From assembly GCA_041397365.1 (NCBI GenBank), contig JAWKWT010000008.1:203938-267937 (forward strand): a stretch of 64,000 nucleotides of DNA. Reading direction: 5' to 3'. The notes below the pieces were generated by a model. It saw nothing but the letters and a program-made list of their open reading frames with translations, was not told the origin of the DNA and did not search any database. A program made the position numbers and the translations under genes. Origin of the DNA: P52-10 sp041397365. GTDB lineage: Bacteria; Pseudomonadota; Alphaproteobacteria; Rhizobiales; Xanthobacteraceae. Below, piece by piece: positions 54,867 to 64,000 of the stretch (position 1 is the first letter of the stretch; each line of letters opens with the position of its first letter).

Positions 54867-56185
54867 TCACTCCTCCGGCGCATCCTCGAATGGATCGAAA
54901 CCGCGACGTATCCATGCCGAGCAGATCTGACGACTGCGCCATATGTGGCGGCAGCGGCGCGGTCGCGTCGATGACGCTGCCCTGCGATGCGGATCAAATC
55001 CGCCGGGCCAATAGGTGAATGCTTCTTGCAAACCGCCCGGCAGCTCCCAGTTCTCGACATCGAAATATTTCGGATCGCCAACGATTGATGGCCGATGTGT
55101 TCCATATGCGCGCGCAGCTGGTGCGTTCGCCCCGTCACCGGCTTGAGCGATACCCAGGCGAGCTTTTGTGCCGCGGTTTCCACCACGGCGTAGTACGTCA
55201 CGGCGTGGCTCGCGCCCGCGTCGCCATGCTCGGCGATTCGCATATAGGAATCGTCCTCCGCCTCCTCCTTGGCAAGATAGGTCGAGATGCGCCCCTGCTT
55301 CGGCTTCGGCACGCCGGCCACCATCGCCCAGTAGATTTTCCGCGCCGAACGCGAGCGGAACGATCCGGTCAGCGCGGAGGCCGCGAAGCGCGTCTTGGCG
55401 ATCAGCAGGCAGCCGGCGGTTTCCTTGTCGAGCCGATGCACCAGCCGCGGCTTCTGCCCCTTGGAGTCGCGCATCACTTCAAGCATCTGATCGACATGGC
55501 GCGTCGTGCCCGATCCGCCCTGCACGGCGAGCCCGGCCGGCTTGTTGAGCACCAGCACGTCGTCGTCCTCGAACAGCGTCATCTCCTTCAGCGCCGCGAG
55601 CGTCTTCTCCTCGGCCTCGCTGAGCCCTGAGGATTTCTTCGGCGCGTCCAGATGCAGCGGCGGGATGCGCACGGACTGGCCTTCGTTCAGCCGGTCCTTG
55701 CTGTCGGCGCGCTTGCCGTCCACGCGCAGCTCGCCTTTGCGGACGATGCGCTGAATGTGCGAATAGCTCAGCCCCGGAAACCGCGCTTCGAGAAAGCGGT
55801 CGACGCGCATGTTCGCTTCGTCGGCGGTGACCGTCACGGTCTGTACCTTGGTCGGCAGCGTCGCGGGCGCGGGCTTCGCCTCGCGCGGGGGCCGCGCATC
55901 CCGCTCGCGCTTGCCGGCGCGATCCGCCTCGCCGCGATCGCGAACATGACCCGAACCATGCGCAAAGCCGCGCCCTTCCTGCGCGCGGCGTGTGCGTGGT
56001 TCGAATGACGGGCGGCTCGCGCCCTCAGCCTTAGGGCGCCGCTGCGGCGCGGCCTCCGGGTCGCGGCGACGCTGCGGCGAAGCGGCCTTCGCCGCCGGAC
56101 GCCCCGGTTTGCGCTCGTCCTTGTTGCGCCGTTCGCTGCGAAAGCCGCCCGGCTTTCCAGGTCGCCCGCGATCACGCTGGCTCAT
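54867..56185 (-). CDS. RluA family pseudouridine synthase with basic N-terminal extension; C-terminus frameshifted
   Basis: About 440 aa repaired. Residues 1-125 are a disordered Arg/Lys/Pro-rich tail (MSQRDRGRPGKPGGFRSERR); then an S4 domain (MRVDRFLEARFPGLSYSHIQ) and the catalytic domain with the active-site Asp in RLVHRLDKETAGCLL. After HQLRAHMEHIGH the frame breaks near 55088: one lost C restores PIVGDPKYFDVENWELPGG; two more breaks follow, with the natural stop TGA at 54867-54869 (ending FDPFEDAPEE). As given, an open frame runs to 54821. RluA/C/D-type rRNA target not assigned. Its start overlaps the end of rarA by 14 bases. Confidence 0.85.
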
Positions 56186-57499
56186 GAATTCTTCTCCGCA
56201 CACGCAGCTTGGCCCAATAGTCCAGCCGCTTCCTGGTTTCACGCTCGAAGCCGCGCTCCGTCGGATCGTAATAAGTCTGCCGCCCCATCGCTTCGGGGAA
56301 GTAATCCTGCCCTGAAAACCCGTCCGGCGTGTCGTGATCGTAGGCATAGCCGTCGCCATAGCCTTCGGCTTTCATCAGCTTGGTCGGCGAATTCAGAATA
56401 TGCTTCGGCGGCAGCAGCAAGGCCGTTATCCCTCGCCGCGCTTCGCAACCCGAAGGCCTTATAAGCCGCGTTCGATTTCAGCGCGGTCGCAACATAAAAA
56501 GCACAGCCTGCGCGATGGCGAGTTCGCCTTCGGGCGATCCAGAAAAATCGTAAGCATCCTTGGCGGCGTTTGGCGACGACCAGAGCCTGCGGATCGGCGA
56601 GGCCGATATCCTCGACCGCCATACGCACGATCCGCCGCGCCAGGAACAGCAGGTCCTCGCCGGCGTCGAGCATGCGCGCGAGATAATACAGCGCAGCATC
56701 GGGATCGGTGCGGCGGACCGGCGTGAAATCTCGACGGCGTTGAAAGCCAGCGTCAGTTCGCTGTCGCCAGCAAGTCGGCGCGCCGTTGCCTGCTGGTGCT
56801 CGGCGGTGAAGACCTCGCCCTCGCGCGCGGCGCGCAGACTTCCTCCACCAGCGTCAGCGCCGCCCGACCGTCGCCGTCGGCCATTCGCGCCAGCAGAGCG
56901 CGCTTCGGCGTCGAGAGGCAGCTTGCGCCCCTCCTCGGCTTCGGCGCGGGCGAACAGCCGCTCCACCGCCTCCGCATCCAGCGACTGGAACACCAGCACG
57001 CGCGCCCGCGACGGCAACGCCGCGTTCAGTTCGAACGATGGATTCTCGGTGGTCGCGCCGACCAGCACCACCGTTCCGTCTTCCATCACCGGCAGAAACA
57101 GATCCTGCTGCGCGCGGTTGAAGCGATGCACCTCGTCGACAAACAGAAGCGTCCCCTTGCCCATCTCGCGCCGCGCGCACCTGCGTCGAAAACCTTCTTC
57201 AGATCGGCGACGCCGGGAAGACCGCCGATATCTGCTCGAACGCCAGATCGGTCGCGTCCGCAAGCAGCCGCGCTAACCGTGGTCTTGCCGGTGCCCGGCG
57301 GTCCCCAGAACACCAGCGAGCCCAGCGTGCGCGTCTCCAGCATGCGCGTGAGCGCGCCGTCGGGACCGAGGATGCGCTCCTGGCCGACGACATCGGCCAA
57401 TGTGCGCGGCCGCATCGGTCCGCGAGCGGCGCGGCGCGTCTGCTCAAGACCGGCCGCGGAAAAAAGCGAGCGGCTCTCCTGGTTCGATCGCTTCGTCAT
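56172..57499 (-). pseudogene. rarA: Replication-associated recombination protein A, multiply frameshifted
   Basis: AAA+ ATPase of the RarA/MgsA/WRNIP1 family that acts at stalled forks. Fragments in order: MTKRSNQESRSLFSAAGLEQ, RPRTLADVVGQERILGPDG, Walker A GPPGTGKTT, FVDEVHRFNRAQQDLFLPVM (Walker B and sensor region), VLVGATTENPSFELNAAL (sensor 1), ALYYLARMLDAGEDLLFLAR and a clean C-terminal 82 residues ending RRRIHEPA. Frame changes fall near 57275, 57185, 56885, 56770, 56730, 56570, 56530 and 56430. The total of 1,328 bases fits a normal protein of about 440 aa missing a few bases. Confidence 0.88.
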
Positions 57500-57601
57500 C
57501 AAAATCCCGACGCCCGGCACATCGCGACCAGGCAAAGACGGCGTCCCGTCAGCACGTCATCCGTTCAGGGCGGATTAGTTTTAACCCCTGATATTCTTGC
57601 C

Positions 57602-57652
57602 TGAGCATAATCGTTCCCGAAAACCCCGGTTCCCACTTTTCGGGATCAGGCT
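57602..57652. repeat. Palindromic repeat family 1, copy E (diverged)
   Basis: GAGCATAATC...GATCAGGCTC with inner CCGAAAA/TTTTCGG stem. The most diverged copy. It lies 14 bases downstream of the Deg protease stop. Confidence 0.75.
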
Positions 57653-57666
57653 CTATCCGCCGAGGG

Positions 57667-59036
<1,370 letters not shown>

Positions 59037-59175
59037 GGCAGACGGTCTCGGGAAGCGGCTGCGGCGAGCCGCGTTCCGCTCAGATATGGCGGCGCAGACC
59101 CTGTTGAAGGCGGGATCGGCCGCAAACCCACGCCTATTCACTCGGCAACGGCCGCCGGGATCAGGCGGCAAAAAC

Positions 59176-59201
59176 AAAAGGCGGCTCGACAGCCGCCTTT
59201 T
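59176..59201 (-). terminator. Rho-independent terminator of the rplQ end of the ribosomal operon
   Basis: AAAAGGCGGCT-CGAC-AGCCGCCTTTT: 11-base perfect arms and a 4-base loop, with a T tract in either direction. It starts 25 bases after the rplQ stop on the minus strand and so ends the spc/alpha operon; it could also stop antisense transcription toward it. Confidence 0.88.
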
Positions 59202-59225
59202 CGCAAACCGACAGGGTGCGGCGGA

Positions 59226-59645
59226 TCAGGCCGCGGCCATATCCACCGGTCTGCACCGGGCGAATCCTTGCCCTTGGCGTCCTCGTCGCGATCGACGAAC
59301 TCGATCACGGCCATCGGCGCGTTGTCGCCGTAGCGGAAACCGGCCTTGATGATGCGGGTGTAGCCGCCCTGACCCGGTCCTTGTAGCGCGGAGCCAGCAC
59401 GTCGAAGAGCTTCTTGACCTGATCGTGGTCAGCACAACTCGGAAATGGCCTGACGGCGCAGCGAAAGGCCGCCCTTCTTGCCGAGCGTCACCAGCTTCTC
59501 GACGGTCGGGCGAAGCTCCTTCGCCTTCGGCAGCGTCACGTGACGATCTGCTCATGCTTGATGAGCGAAGCCGACATGTTGGCGAACATCGCCTTGCGAT
59601 GCTCGGCGGTGCGGTTGAGCTTGCGGTGAACTTTTCGTGACGCAT
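59226..59645 (-). pseudogene. rplQ: 50S ribosomal protein L17, multiply frameshifted
   Basis: Expected L17 sequence is found in pieces across frames: MRHGKVHRKLNRTAEHR (needs one base at about 59634), ANMSASLIKHEQI, LPKAKELRPTVEKLVTLGKK, GGLSLRRQAISELC, VKKLFDVLAPRYKD and GDNAPMAVIEFVDRD. Whole length 420 bases, 139 aa. L17 is essential, so the gene must be intact in the organism. It is the last gene after rpoA, as in most bacteria, and is followed by a strong terminator. Confidence 0.9.
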
Positions 59646-59714
59646 TTCTCTATCCTCAATCTCGACCGACCGCGGTCGGACCTGTTCAGGTGGGCTGCTA
59701 CGTTCGCCCATATT

Positions 59715-59765
59715 GGCGAGTGGTGAATGGCGAATAGAGTTCATTATTCGCCACTCCCTATTCGC
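59715..59765. repeat. GCGAATAG repeat (family 3), copy 1, between rplQ and rpoA
   Basis: GGCGAGTGGTGAATGGCGAATA followed by TATTCGCCACTCCCTATTCGC; GCGAATA/TATTCGC arms form a hairpin and the flanks repeat the same words. It ends 3 bases before the rpoA stop. A related copy lies at 61386-61448. Confidence 0.75.
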
Positions 59766-59768
59766 TTC

Positions 59769-60797
59769 TCAGTAGTGATCTTCAAACCGCTTGGCGAGTT
59801 CGTCGATGTTCTCCGGCGGCCAGCCCGGCACTTCCATGCCGAGATGCAGGCCCATCTGCGCCAACACTTCCTTGATCTCGTTCAGCGACTTGCGGCCGAA
59901 ATTCGGGGTGCGGAGCATTTCCGCTTCCGACTTCTGCACGAGGTCGCCGATATAGACGATGTTGTCGTTCTTCAGGCAGTTGGCCGAGCGAACCGACAGT
60001 TCGAGTTCGTCCACCTTCTTGAGGAAGGCCGGGTTGAAGGCGAGATCCGGAATGATCTCCTGCGCGACTTCCTTGCGCGGCTCCTCGAAGTTCACGAAGA
60101 CGTTCAGCTGGTCCTGCAAGATGCGCGCGGCGTAAGCGAGCGCGTCTTCCGGCGTGACCGCACCGTTGGTTTCGACCGTAAGCGTCAGCTTGTCGTAATC
60201 GAGGATCTGGCCTTCGCGCGTATTTTCAACGCGATACGAGACCTTCTTGACCGGCGAATAGAGGCTGTCGACCGGGATCAGGCCGATCGGCGCATCCTCG
60301 GGGCGGTTGCGCTCGGCGGCAACATAGCCCTTGCCGGTGGCGACGGTGAACTCCATGCGGATCTCCGCGCCCTCGTCCAGCGTGCAGATCTGCAAATCCG
60401 GATTGAGAACGACGACATCGCCGACGGTCTGGATGTCGCCGGCGGTGACGACGCCGGGACCCTGCTTCTTCACGACCATCCGCTTCGGGCCTTCGCCCTG
60501 CATCTTGATCGAGATGTCCTTGATGTTCAGCACGATGTCGGTCACGTCCTCGCGGACGCCGGCGATCGAGGAGAATTCGTGCAGCACGCCATCGATGTGA
60601 ACCGACTGCACCGCCGCGCCTTGCAGCGACGACAGAAGGATGCGGCGCAGCGCGTTGCCGAGCGTCTGGCCGAAGCCGCGCTCAAGCGGCTCCGCGACCA
60701 TGGTTGCGACGCGCGACGGATCGTTGCCGGCTGTCACCTGAAGCTTGTTCGGACGGATCAGCTCTTGCCAGTTTTTCTGGATCGTCACTCTGTTCAC
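59769..60797 (-). CDS. rpoA: DNA-directed RNA polymerase subunit alpha
   Basis: About 340 aa. N-terminal dimerisation domain (NWQELIRPNKLQV, EPLERGFGQTLGNALRRILL, SSIAGVREDVTDIVLN) and C-terminal domain (ELELSVRSANCLKNDNIVYI, RTPNFGRKSLNEIKEVLAQM). GTG codons at 60797 and 60788 (MTIQKNW) are both possible starts. An ATG at 60801 opens MGEQ but is one base out of frame with VTIQKNW, which may mean one inserted base here. Sits between rpsK and rplQ as usual. Confidence 0.96.
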   Translation of the reverse strand: MNRVTIQKNWQELIRPNKLQVTAGNDPSRVATMVAEPLERGFGQTLGNALRRILLSSLQGAAVQSVHIDGVLHEFSSIAGVREDVTDIVLNIKDISIKMQGEGPKRMVVKKQGPGVVTAGDIQTVGDVVVLNPDLQICTLDEGAEIRMEFTVATGKGYVAAERNRPEDAPIGLIPVDSLYSPVKKVSYRVENTREGQILDYDKLTLTVETNGAVTPEDALAYAARILQDQLNVFVNFEEPRKEVAQEIIPDLAFNPAFLKKVDELELSVRSANCLKNDNIVYIGDLVQKSEAEMLRTPNFGRKSLNEIKEVLAQMGLHLGMEVPGWPPENIDELAKRFEDHY

Positions 60798-60874
60798 CCA
60801 TCACGTTGGAGGCTGCGGACAAGCCCGCGCAACACATGTGGAATTCGCGGGCGCGAAATGCCCGCGAGGAAAAA

Positions 60875-61267
60875 TCAGACGCGCCGGCGCTTGCGCGGAC
60901 GGCATCCGTTGTGCGGGATCGGTGTCACGTCGCGGATCGACGTCACCGTGAAACCCGCCGCCTGCAAGGCGCGCAGCGCCGATTCGCGGCCAGAACCCGG
61001 ACCCGCAACCTCGACTTCGAGGGTGCGCATGCCGTGTTCCTGCGCCTTCTTCGAAACGTCTTCCGCCGCCACCTGAGCGGCATACGGCGTCGACTTGCGC
61101 GACCCCTTGAAACCCATCGTGCCGGCCGACGACCAGGCAATGGTGTTGCCCTGCGCGTCGGTGATGGTGATGGTCGTGTTGTTGAACGACGAATTCACAT
61201 GCGCAACGCCGGAAGCAATGTTCTTGCGCTCACGGCGACGAACGCGCGCGACAGCCTCTTTAGCCAT
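60875..61267 (-). CDS. rpsK: 30S ribosomal protein S11
   Basis: 130 aa. Full-length S11 with MAKEAVARVRRRERKN, SSFNNTTITITDAQGNTI, WSSAGTMGFKGSRKSTPYAA and the basic end HNGCRPRKRRRV. Lines the mRNA exit path of the 30S platform with S7. In the canonical order rpsM-rpsK-rpoA-rplQ. Confidence 0.97.
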   Translation of the reverse strand: MAKEAVARVRRRERKNIASGVAHVNSSFNNTTITITDAQGNTIAWSSAGTMGFKGSRKSTPYAAQVAAEDVSKKAQEHGMRTLEVEVAGPGSGRESALRALQAAGFTVTSIRDVTPIPHNGCRPRKRRRV

Positions 61268-61328
61268 TTCAAACCTTTCTTACGATCTCGACGCCGCCGT
61301 AATTCCAGCGGCTCCACCTAGATTCTTT

Positions 61329-61377
61329 AAGCATGATATTTTCCGAAAACCGTTTTCCACTTTTCGGGATCATGCTT
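61329..61377. repeat. Palindromic repeat family 1, copy F
   Basis: AAGCATGAT...ATCATGCTT with inner stem CCGAAAA/TTTTCGG, inside the spacer between rpsM and rpsK of the ribosomal operon, followed by a GCGAATAG repeat. Confidence 0.85.
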
Positions 61378-61385
61378 CGAGCGAT

Positions 61386-61448
61386 AGTGAATGGCGAATA
61401 GCGAATAGAAAAATCTCTGATTCGCTGCTCCCTATTCGCAATTCGCCC
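61386..61448. repeat. GCGAATAG repeat (family 3), copy 2, between rpsM and rpsK
   Basis: AGTGAATGGCGAATAGCGAATAG, then TCGCTGCTCCCTATTCGCAATTCG; complementary GCGAATAG/CTATTCGC words form a hairpin. It ends 2 bases before the rpsM stop. Shares the words GTGAATGGCGAATAG and CTCCCTATTCGC with copy 1. Confidence 0.75.
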
Positions 61449-61450
61449 GC

Positions 61451-61819
61451 TTACTTCTTCTTGCCGGCAATCGCCTTCGCCGGCCCCTTGCGGGTGCGGG
61501 CGTTGGTGTGGGTGCGCTGGCCGCGCACCGGCAGGCCGCGACGGTGACGCAGGCCGCGATAGCAGCCGAGGTCCATCAGCCGCTTGATGTTGATGCCGAC
61601 TTCGCGACGCAGATCGCCCTCGACGAGATAGTCACGATCGATCACTTCGCGGATCTGAAGCACTTCCTGGTCGGTCAGTTGCGAGACGCGGCGATCGAGA
61701 GGAATGTTCACCTTCTCGACGATCTCGGCCGCGTTCTTCTGGCCGATGCCATGAATGTACTGGAGCGCGATCAGCACGCGCTTGTTGGTCGGAATGTTAA
61801 CGCCGGCAATACGGGCCAC
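61451..61819 (-). CDS. rpsM: 30S ribosomal protein S13
   Basis: 122 aa, GTG start. MARIAGVNIPTNKRVLIALQY, IHGIGQKNAAEIVEK (helix-hairpin-helix), SQLTDQEVLQIREVID, and the basic tail GLRHRRGLPVRGQRTHTNAR. Contacts the 50S and tRNA. The spacer to rpsK (183 bases) is unusually long because two palindromic repeats occupy it. Confidence 0.97.
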   Translation of the reverse strand: MARIAGVNIPTNKRVLIALQYIHGIGQKNAAEIVEKVNIPLDRRVSQLTDQEVLQIREVIDRDYLVEGDLRREVGINIKRLMDLGCYRGLRHRRGLPVRGQRTHTNARTRKGPAKAIAGKKK

Positions 61820-61974
61820 GGCCTTGTTCTCCTGCTGCCGGCAATCCGGCGATGTTTCTTTCGGGTTTCAGCCGCCGTGTCACCAAACGCGAACACGACG
61901 CCTTCCCCCTCGTTGACTTTGGGGCCCGGCATCGTCTGAAACAGTCCGACTGGATGTCCGGGGTATTAAGGGAT

Positions 61975-62960
61975 TCAGCGGCGTTTCGTCAACCGATTCC
62001 GGCCCTTCGCTCGCGCATTGGTGACCTTTTTCGTGACTTTCTTCGCCGTATTCCGGGCTTTGGAACCAGTCCGGGAACCTGCGGAGGCCGTCTTCGCGGC
62101 CTTCTTGACCGACTTCTTGGCTGTTTTCTTGACTGTTTTCTTGGCGGCCTTAGCAACGGTTCCCTTGCGAGCCTTCACTGCCTTACGGCCAGCCTTGGCC
62201 GTCTTGGCTTTGGCCGCTTTAGCTGATTTTCCGGCCTTGGACGCCTTCCTGGCTGTCTTTTCAGACTTTTTCACCGTCTTCGCCGCTTTGGCCTTGGCAA
62301 CCTTGGCCTTACGCGGCGGCTTGGTGGCGGACGTCTTGCGCGCGACCTTCTTGCGCGCCGGCGCGGAGCGATTCGGCGCGGCTTGCGCCTCCAGAATCCG
62401 GGCGATCTGCACCGTCACCTCGTCGATCGAGGCCATGCCATCGACCGGCGCCAGCTCCCGCTTGTCGCTGTAATAATCCACCAGCGGCTCGGTCTGCGCA
62501 CGATAGGCGTCCAGCCGCTTCGCCAAAGCTTCTGCATTGTCGTCGGCGCGAATCGTTTCGCCGCGCGCGGTCATTTCCGCGATCTGGCTTCGACCCGCGG
62601 CAGCGCCGCCTCGTCGACCCGAAGCTGGATTACCGAATTGAGCTTCAGCCCCTTGTCCTTAAGCAGGCGATCCAGCGCCTCCGCCTGCGGTACGGTGCGC
62701 GGAAATCCATCGAGGATAAAACCGTTGGCGGCATCGGGCTGGTCGATCCGGTCCGAAATAATGCCGATGACGATATCGTCGCTGACGAGGCCGCCATTCG
62801 CCATGACGTCCTTGGCCTTCATACCGATCGGCGTTCCGGCGGCGACGGCGGCGCGCAGCATGTCGCCGGTAGAGAGCTGAACGATCCCGTATTTCTCAAC
62901 GAGACGCTGAGCCTGGGTTCCCTTGCCTGCCCCCGGTGGCCCGAGAAGAATCAGCCTCAT
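61975..62960 (-). pseudogene. adk: Adenylate kinase with long histone H1-like C-terminal tail; one base missing near 62583
   Basis: MRLILLGPPGAGKGTQAQRL (P-loop), STGDMLRAAVAAGT, DGFPRTVPQAEALD and QLRVDEAAL form the kinase; the frame then breaks, and adding one A near 62583 restores VEARIAEMTARGETIRADDN and LDAYRAQTEPLVDYYSD. The short LID fits the alphaproteobacterial type. After RILEAQAAP (about residue 200) the frame stays open for about 130 residues of Lys/Ala/Thr/Arg-rich repeats (KKTVKKTAKKSVKKAAK-like) ending RNRLTKRR. Normal Adk ends near residue 195-215. Its ATG overlaps the secY stop by 4 bases. The total is about 328 aa. Confidence 0.9.
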
Positions 62961-64000
62961 CTGCGACGGCCTTTCAGTTTCGAGCGCTTGATCAGACCTT
63001 CATACTGATGCGCAAGCAGATAGCCCTGCACCTGCGCCACAGTATCCATCGTGACACTGACGACAATCAAGAGCGAGGTTCCGCCGAAATAGAATGGGAC
63101 GGATGCATAGGAAATCAGGATTTCCGGGATCAGACAGACGAGCGCGATGTAGGCTGCGCCGACGACCGTGATGCGCGACAGTACATAGTCGATATATTCC
63201 GCCGTCCGCTCGCCGGGGCGAATGCCCGGAATGAAGCCGCCATGCTTCTTCAGGTTGTCGGCCGTCTCGGTCGGGTTGAACACGATCGCCGTGTAGAAGA
63301 AACAGAAGAAGATAATCAGCGCGATATACAGGATCAGGAACAGCGGACGGCCGTGGCCGAGCTGGGTCACCAGCCACTGAAACCACTCCGGCCCCTTGCC
63401 GGCGTTGAAGCTCGCGATCGTCGTCGGCAGCAGCAAGAGCGAGGACGCGAAGATCGGCGGAATGACGCCGGAGGTATTGAGCTTCAGGGGCAGATGCGAG
63501 GACTGGCCCTCGAACATCTTGTTGCCGACCTGGCGCTTCGGGTACTGGATCAGCAGACGCCGCTGCGCGCGCTCCATGAAGACGATGAAGGCGATGACGA
63601 CGATCGCCATCACGATCACCAGCAGGATCAGGCCGGTCGACAGCGCGCCCTGACGGCCGAGTTCGAGCGTGCCGGCGATGGCCGACGGCAGCTCCGCGAC
63701 GATGCCCGCCATGATGATGAGCGAGATGCCATTACCGATGCCGCGCGCGGTGATCTGCTCGCCCAGCCACATCAGGAACATGGTGCCGCCCGTCAGCGTG
63801 ATGACGGTGGAAATGCGGAAGAACCAGCCGGGATCCGCGACCACATTGCCGGAGCCTTCCAGCCCGATCGCGATTCCATACGCCTGGAACAGCGACAGCA
63901 GGACGGTCAGATAACGCGTGTACTGGTTGATGGTCTTGCGGCCGGCCTCGCCTTCCTTCTTCAGCGCTTCGAGCTGCGGCGAAACCGTGGTCAGTAGCTG
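62957..64000 (-). CDS. secY: Preprotein translocase subunit SecY (5' part outside window)
   Basis: C-terminal 347 residues of the SecYEG channel; the frame is open to the window edge (reading QLLTTVSPQLEALKKEGEAG at the very end). Transmembrane helices alternate with NPTETADNLKKHGGFIPGIR (cytoplasmic loop signature), GVIPPIFASSLLLLP and VQGYLLAHQYEGLIKRSKLK at the C-terminus. The stop overlaps the adk start (ATGA), as in many bacteria. The upstream genes of the spc operon should continue beyond the window. Confidence 0.96.
   Translation of the reverse strand, partial: QLLTTVSPQLEALKKEGEAGRKTINQYTRYLTVLLSLFQAYGIAIGLEGSGNVVADPGWFFRISTVITLTGGTMFLMWLGEQITARGIGNGISLIIMAGIVAELPSAIAGTLELGRQGALSTGLILLVIVMAIVVIAFIVFMERAQRRLLIQYPKRQVGNKMFEGQSSHLPLKLNTSGVIPPIFASSLLLLPTTIASFNAGKGPEWFQWLVTQLGHGRPLFLILYIALIIFFCFFYTAIVFNPTETADNLKKHGGFIPGIRPGERTAEYIDYVLSRITVVGAAYIALVCLIPEILISYASVPFYFGGTSLLIVVSVTMDTVAQVQGYLLAHQYEGLIKRSKLKGRRR

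Noticed and set aside
62018..62473. Plus-strand hydrophobic frame (VFAAFLTDFLAVFLTVFLA) as a membrane protein
   Set aside because: It is the exact antisense of Lys codons (AAG read as CTT) in the adk tail.

Overview
The window is GC-rich, almost completely coding chromosomal DNA from an alphaproteobacterium, most likely Hyphomicrobiales of the Bradyrhizobium/Rhodopseudomonas/Afipia type (Nitrobacteraceae). This rests on gene content and order (secY-adk-rpsM-rpsK-rpoA-rplQ; yfgM-like gene before der; ATP12 chaperone; deviant-Walker ParA/MipZ next to panC; orphan TctC-type binding proteins; NnrU; short alphaproteobacterial adenylate kinase core) and on families of short palindromic repeats typical of that group. 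There is no transposase, integrase, phage gene, CRISPR array or rRNA operon. The two RNA genes are tRNA-Leu(GAG) and tRNA-Arg(TCG).

Layout. 0-8.3 kb: end of a YciK-like SDR, der with a small lipoprotein and a YfgM-like protein, panB with nnrU, a TctC binding protein, an SRPBCC protein, mipZ and panC. 8.3-16.8 kb: DUF1489, proline-rich and small hypothetical proteins, a GST, DUF3253, YdcF, an aldo/keto reductase, mgtE, a GNAT enzyme, tRNA-Leu, a FliN-like protein and lipB. 16.9-25.4 kb: an oxaloacetate decarboxylase-like protein with pccA, 1-Cys peroxiredoxin, DNA photolyase, an EamA exporter, glutathione-dependent formaldehyde dehydrogenase and tRNA-Arg. 25.6-30.3 kb: a broken MFS exporter, a D-2-hydroxyacid dehydrogenase, NUDIX and a DapA-like lyase. 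30.4-40.8 kb: an acyl-CoA degradation cluster (two acyl-CoA dehydrogenases, MaoC hydratase, SDR) divergent from a fused ADP-forming acyl-CoA synthetase, which converges with a giant indolepyruvate:ferredoxin oxidoreductase. 41-49.6 kb: TRIC-type channel, TctC protein, pccB, FliK with a lone FlhB C-domain, and the ATP12 chaperone. 49.8-54.5 kb: a three-gene 2-oxoacid:ferredoxin oxidoreductase operon (GltD-like iron-sulfur flavoprotein, KorA, KorB). 54.5-64 kb: RluA, rarA, a Deg protease, then the end of the ribosomal spc/alpha operon.

How the genes fit together. Coenzyme A supply (panB, panC), propionyl-CoA carboxylation (pccA, pccB), beta-oxidation-like steps, ADP-forming CoA ligation and two ferredoxin-dependent 2-oxoacid oxidoreductases give the middle of the window a strong acyl-CoA and 2-oxoacid theme. 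The most distinctive protein is an adenylate kinase whose C-terminus carries a lysine/alanine-rich tail of about 130 residues resembling histone H1.

Data quality matters here. About fifteen genes, including the essential rplQ, adk and panC, are broken by small indels. Where the lost base can be inferred, it is usually one unit of a very short repeat (for example CC to C, GGG to GG, CGCG to CG). These look like sequence or assembly errors rather than decayed genes. Broken genes are entered as pseudogenes because the frame as given is interrupted, and each entry says what the repaired protein would be.
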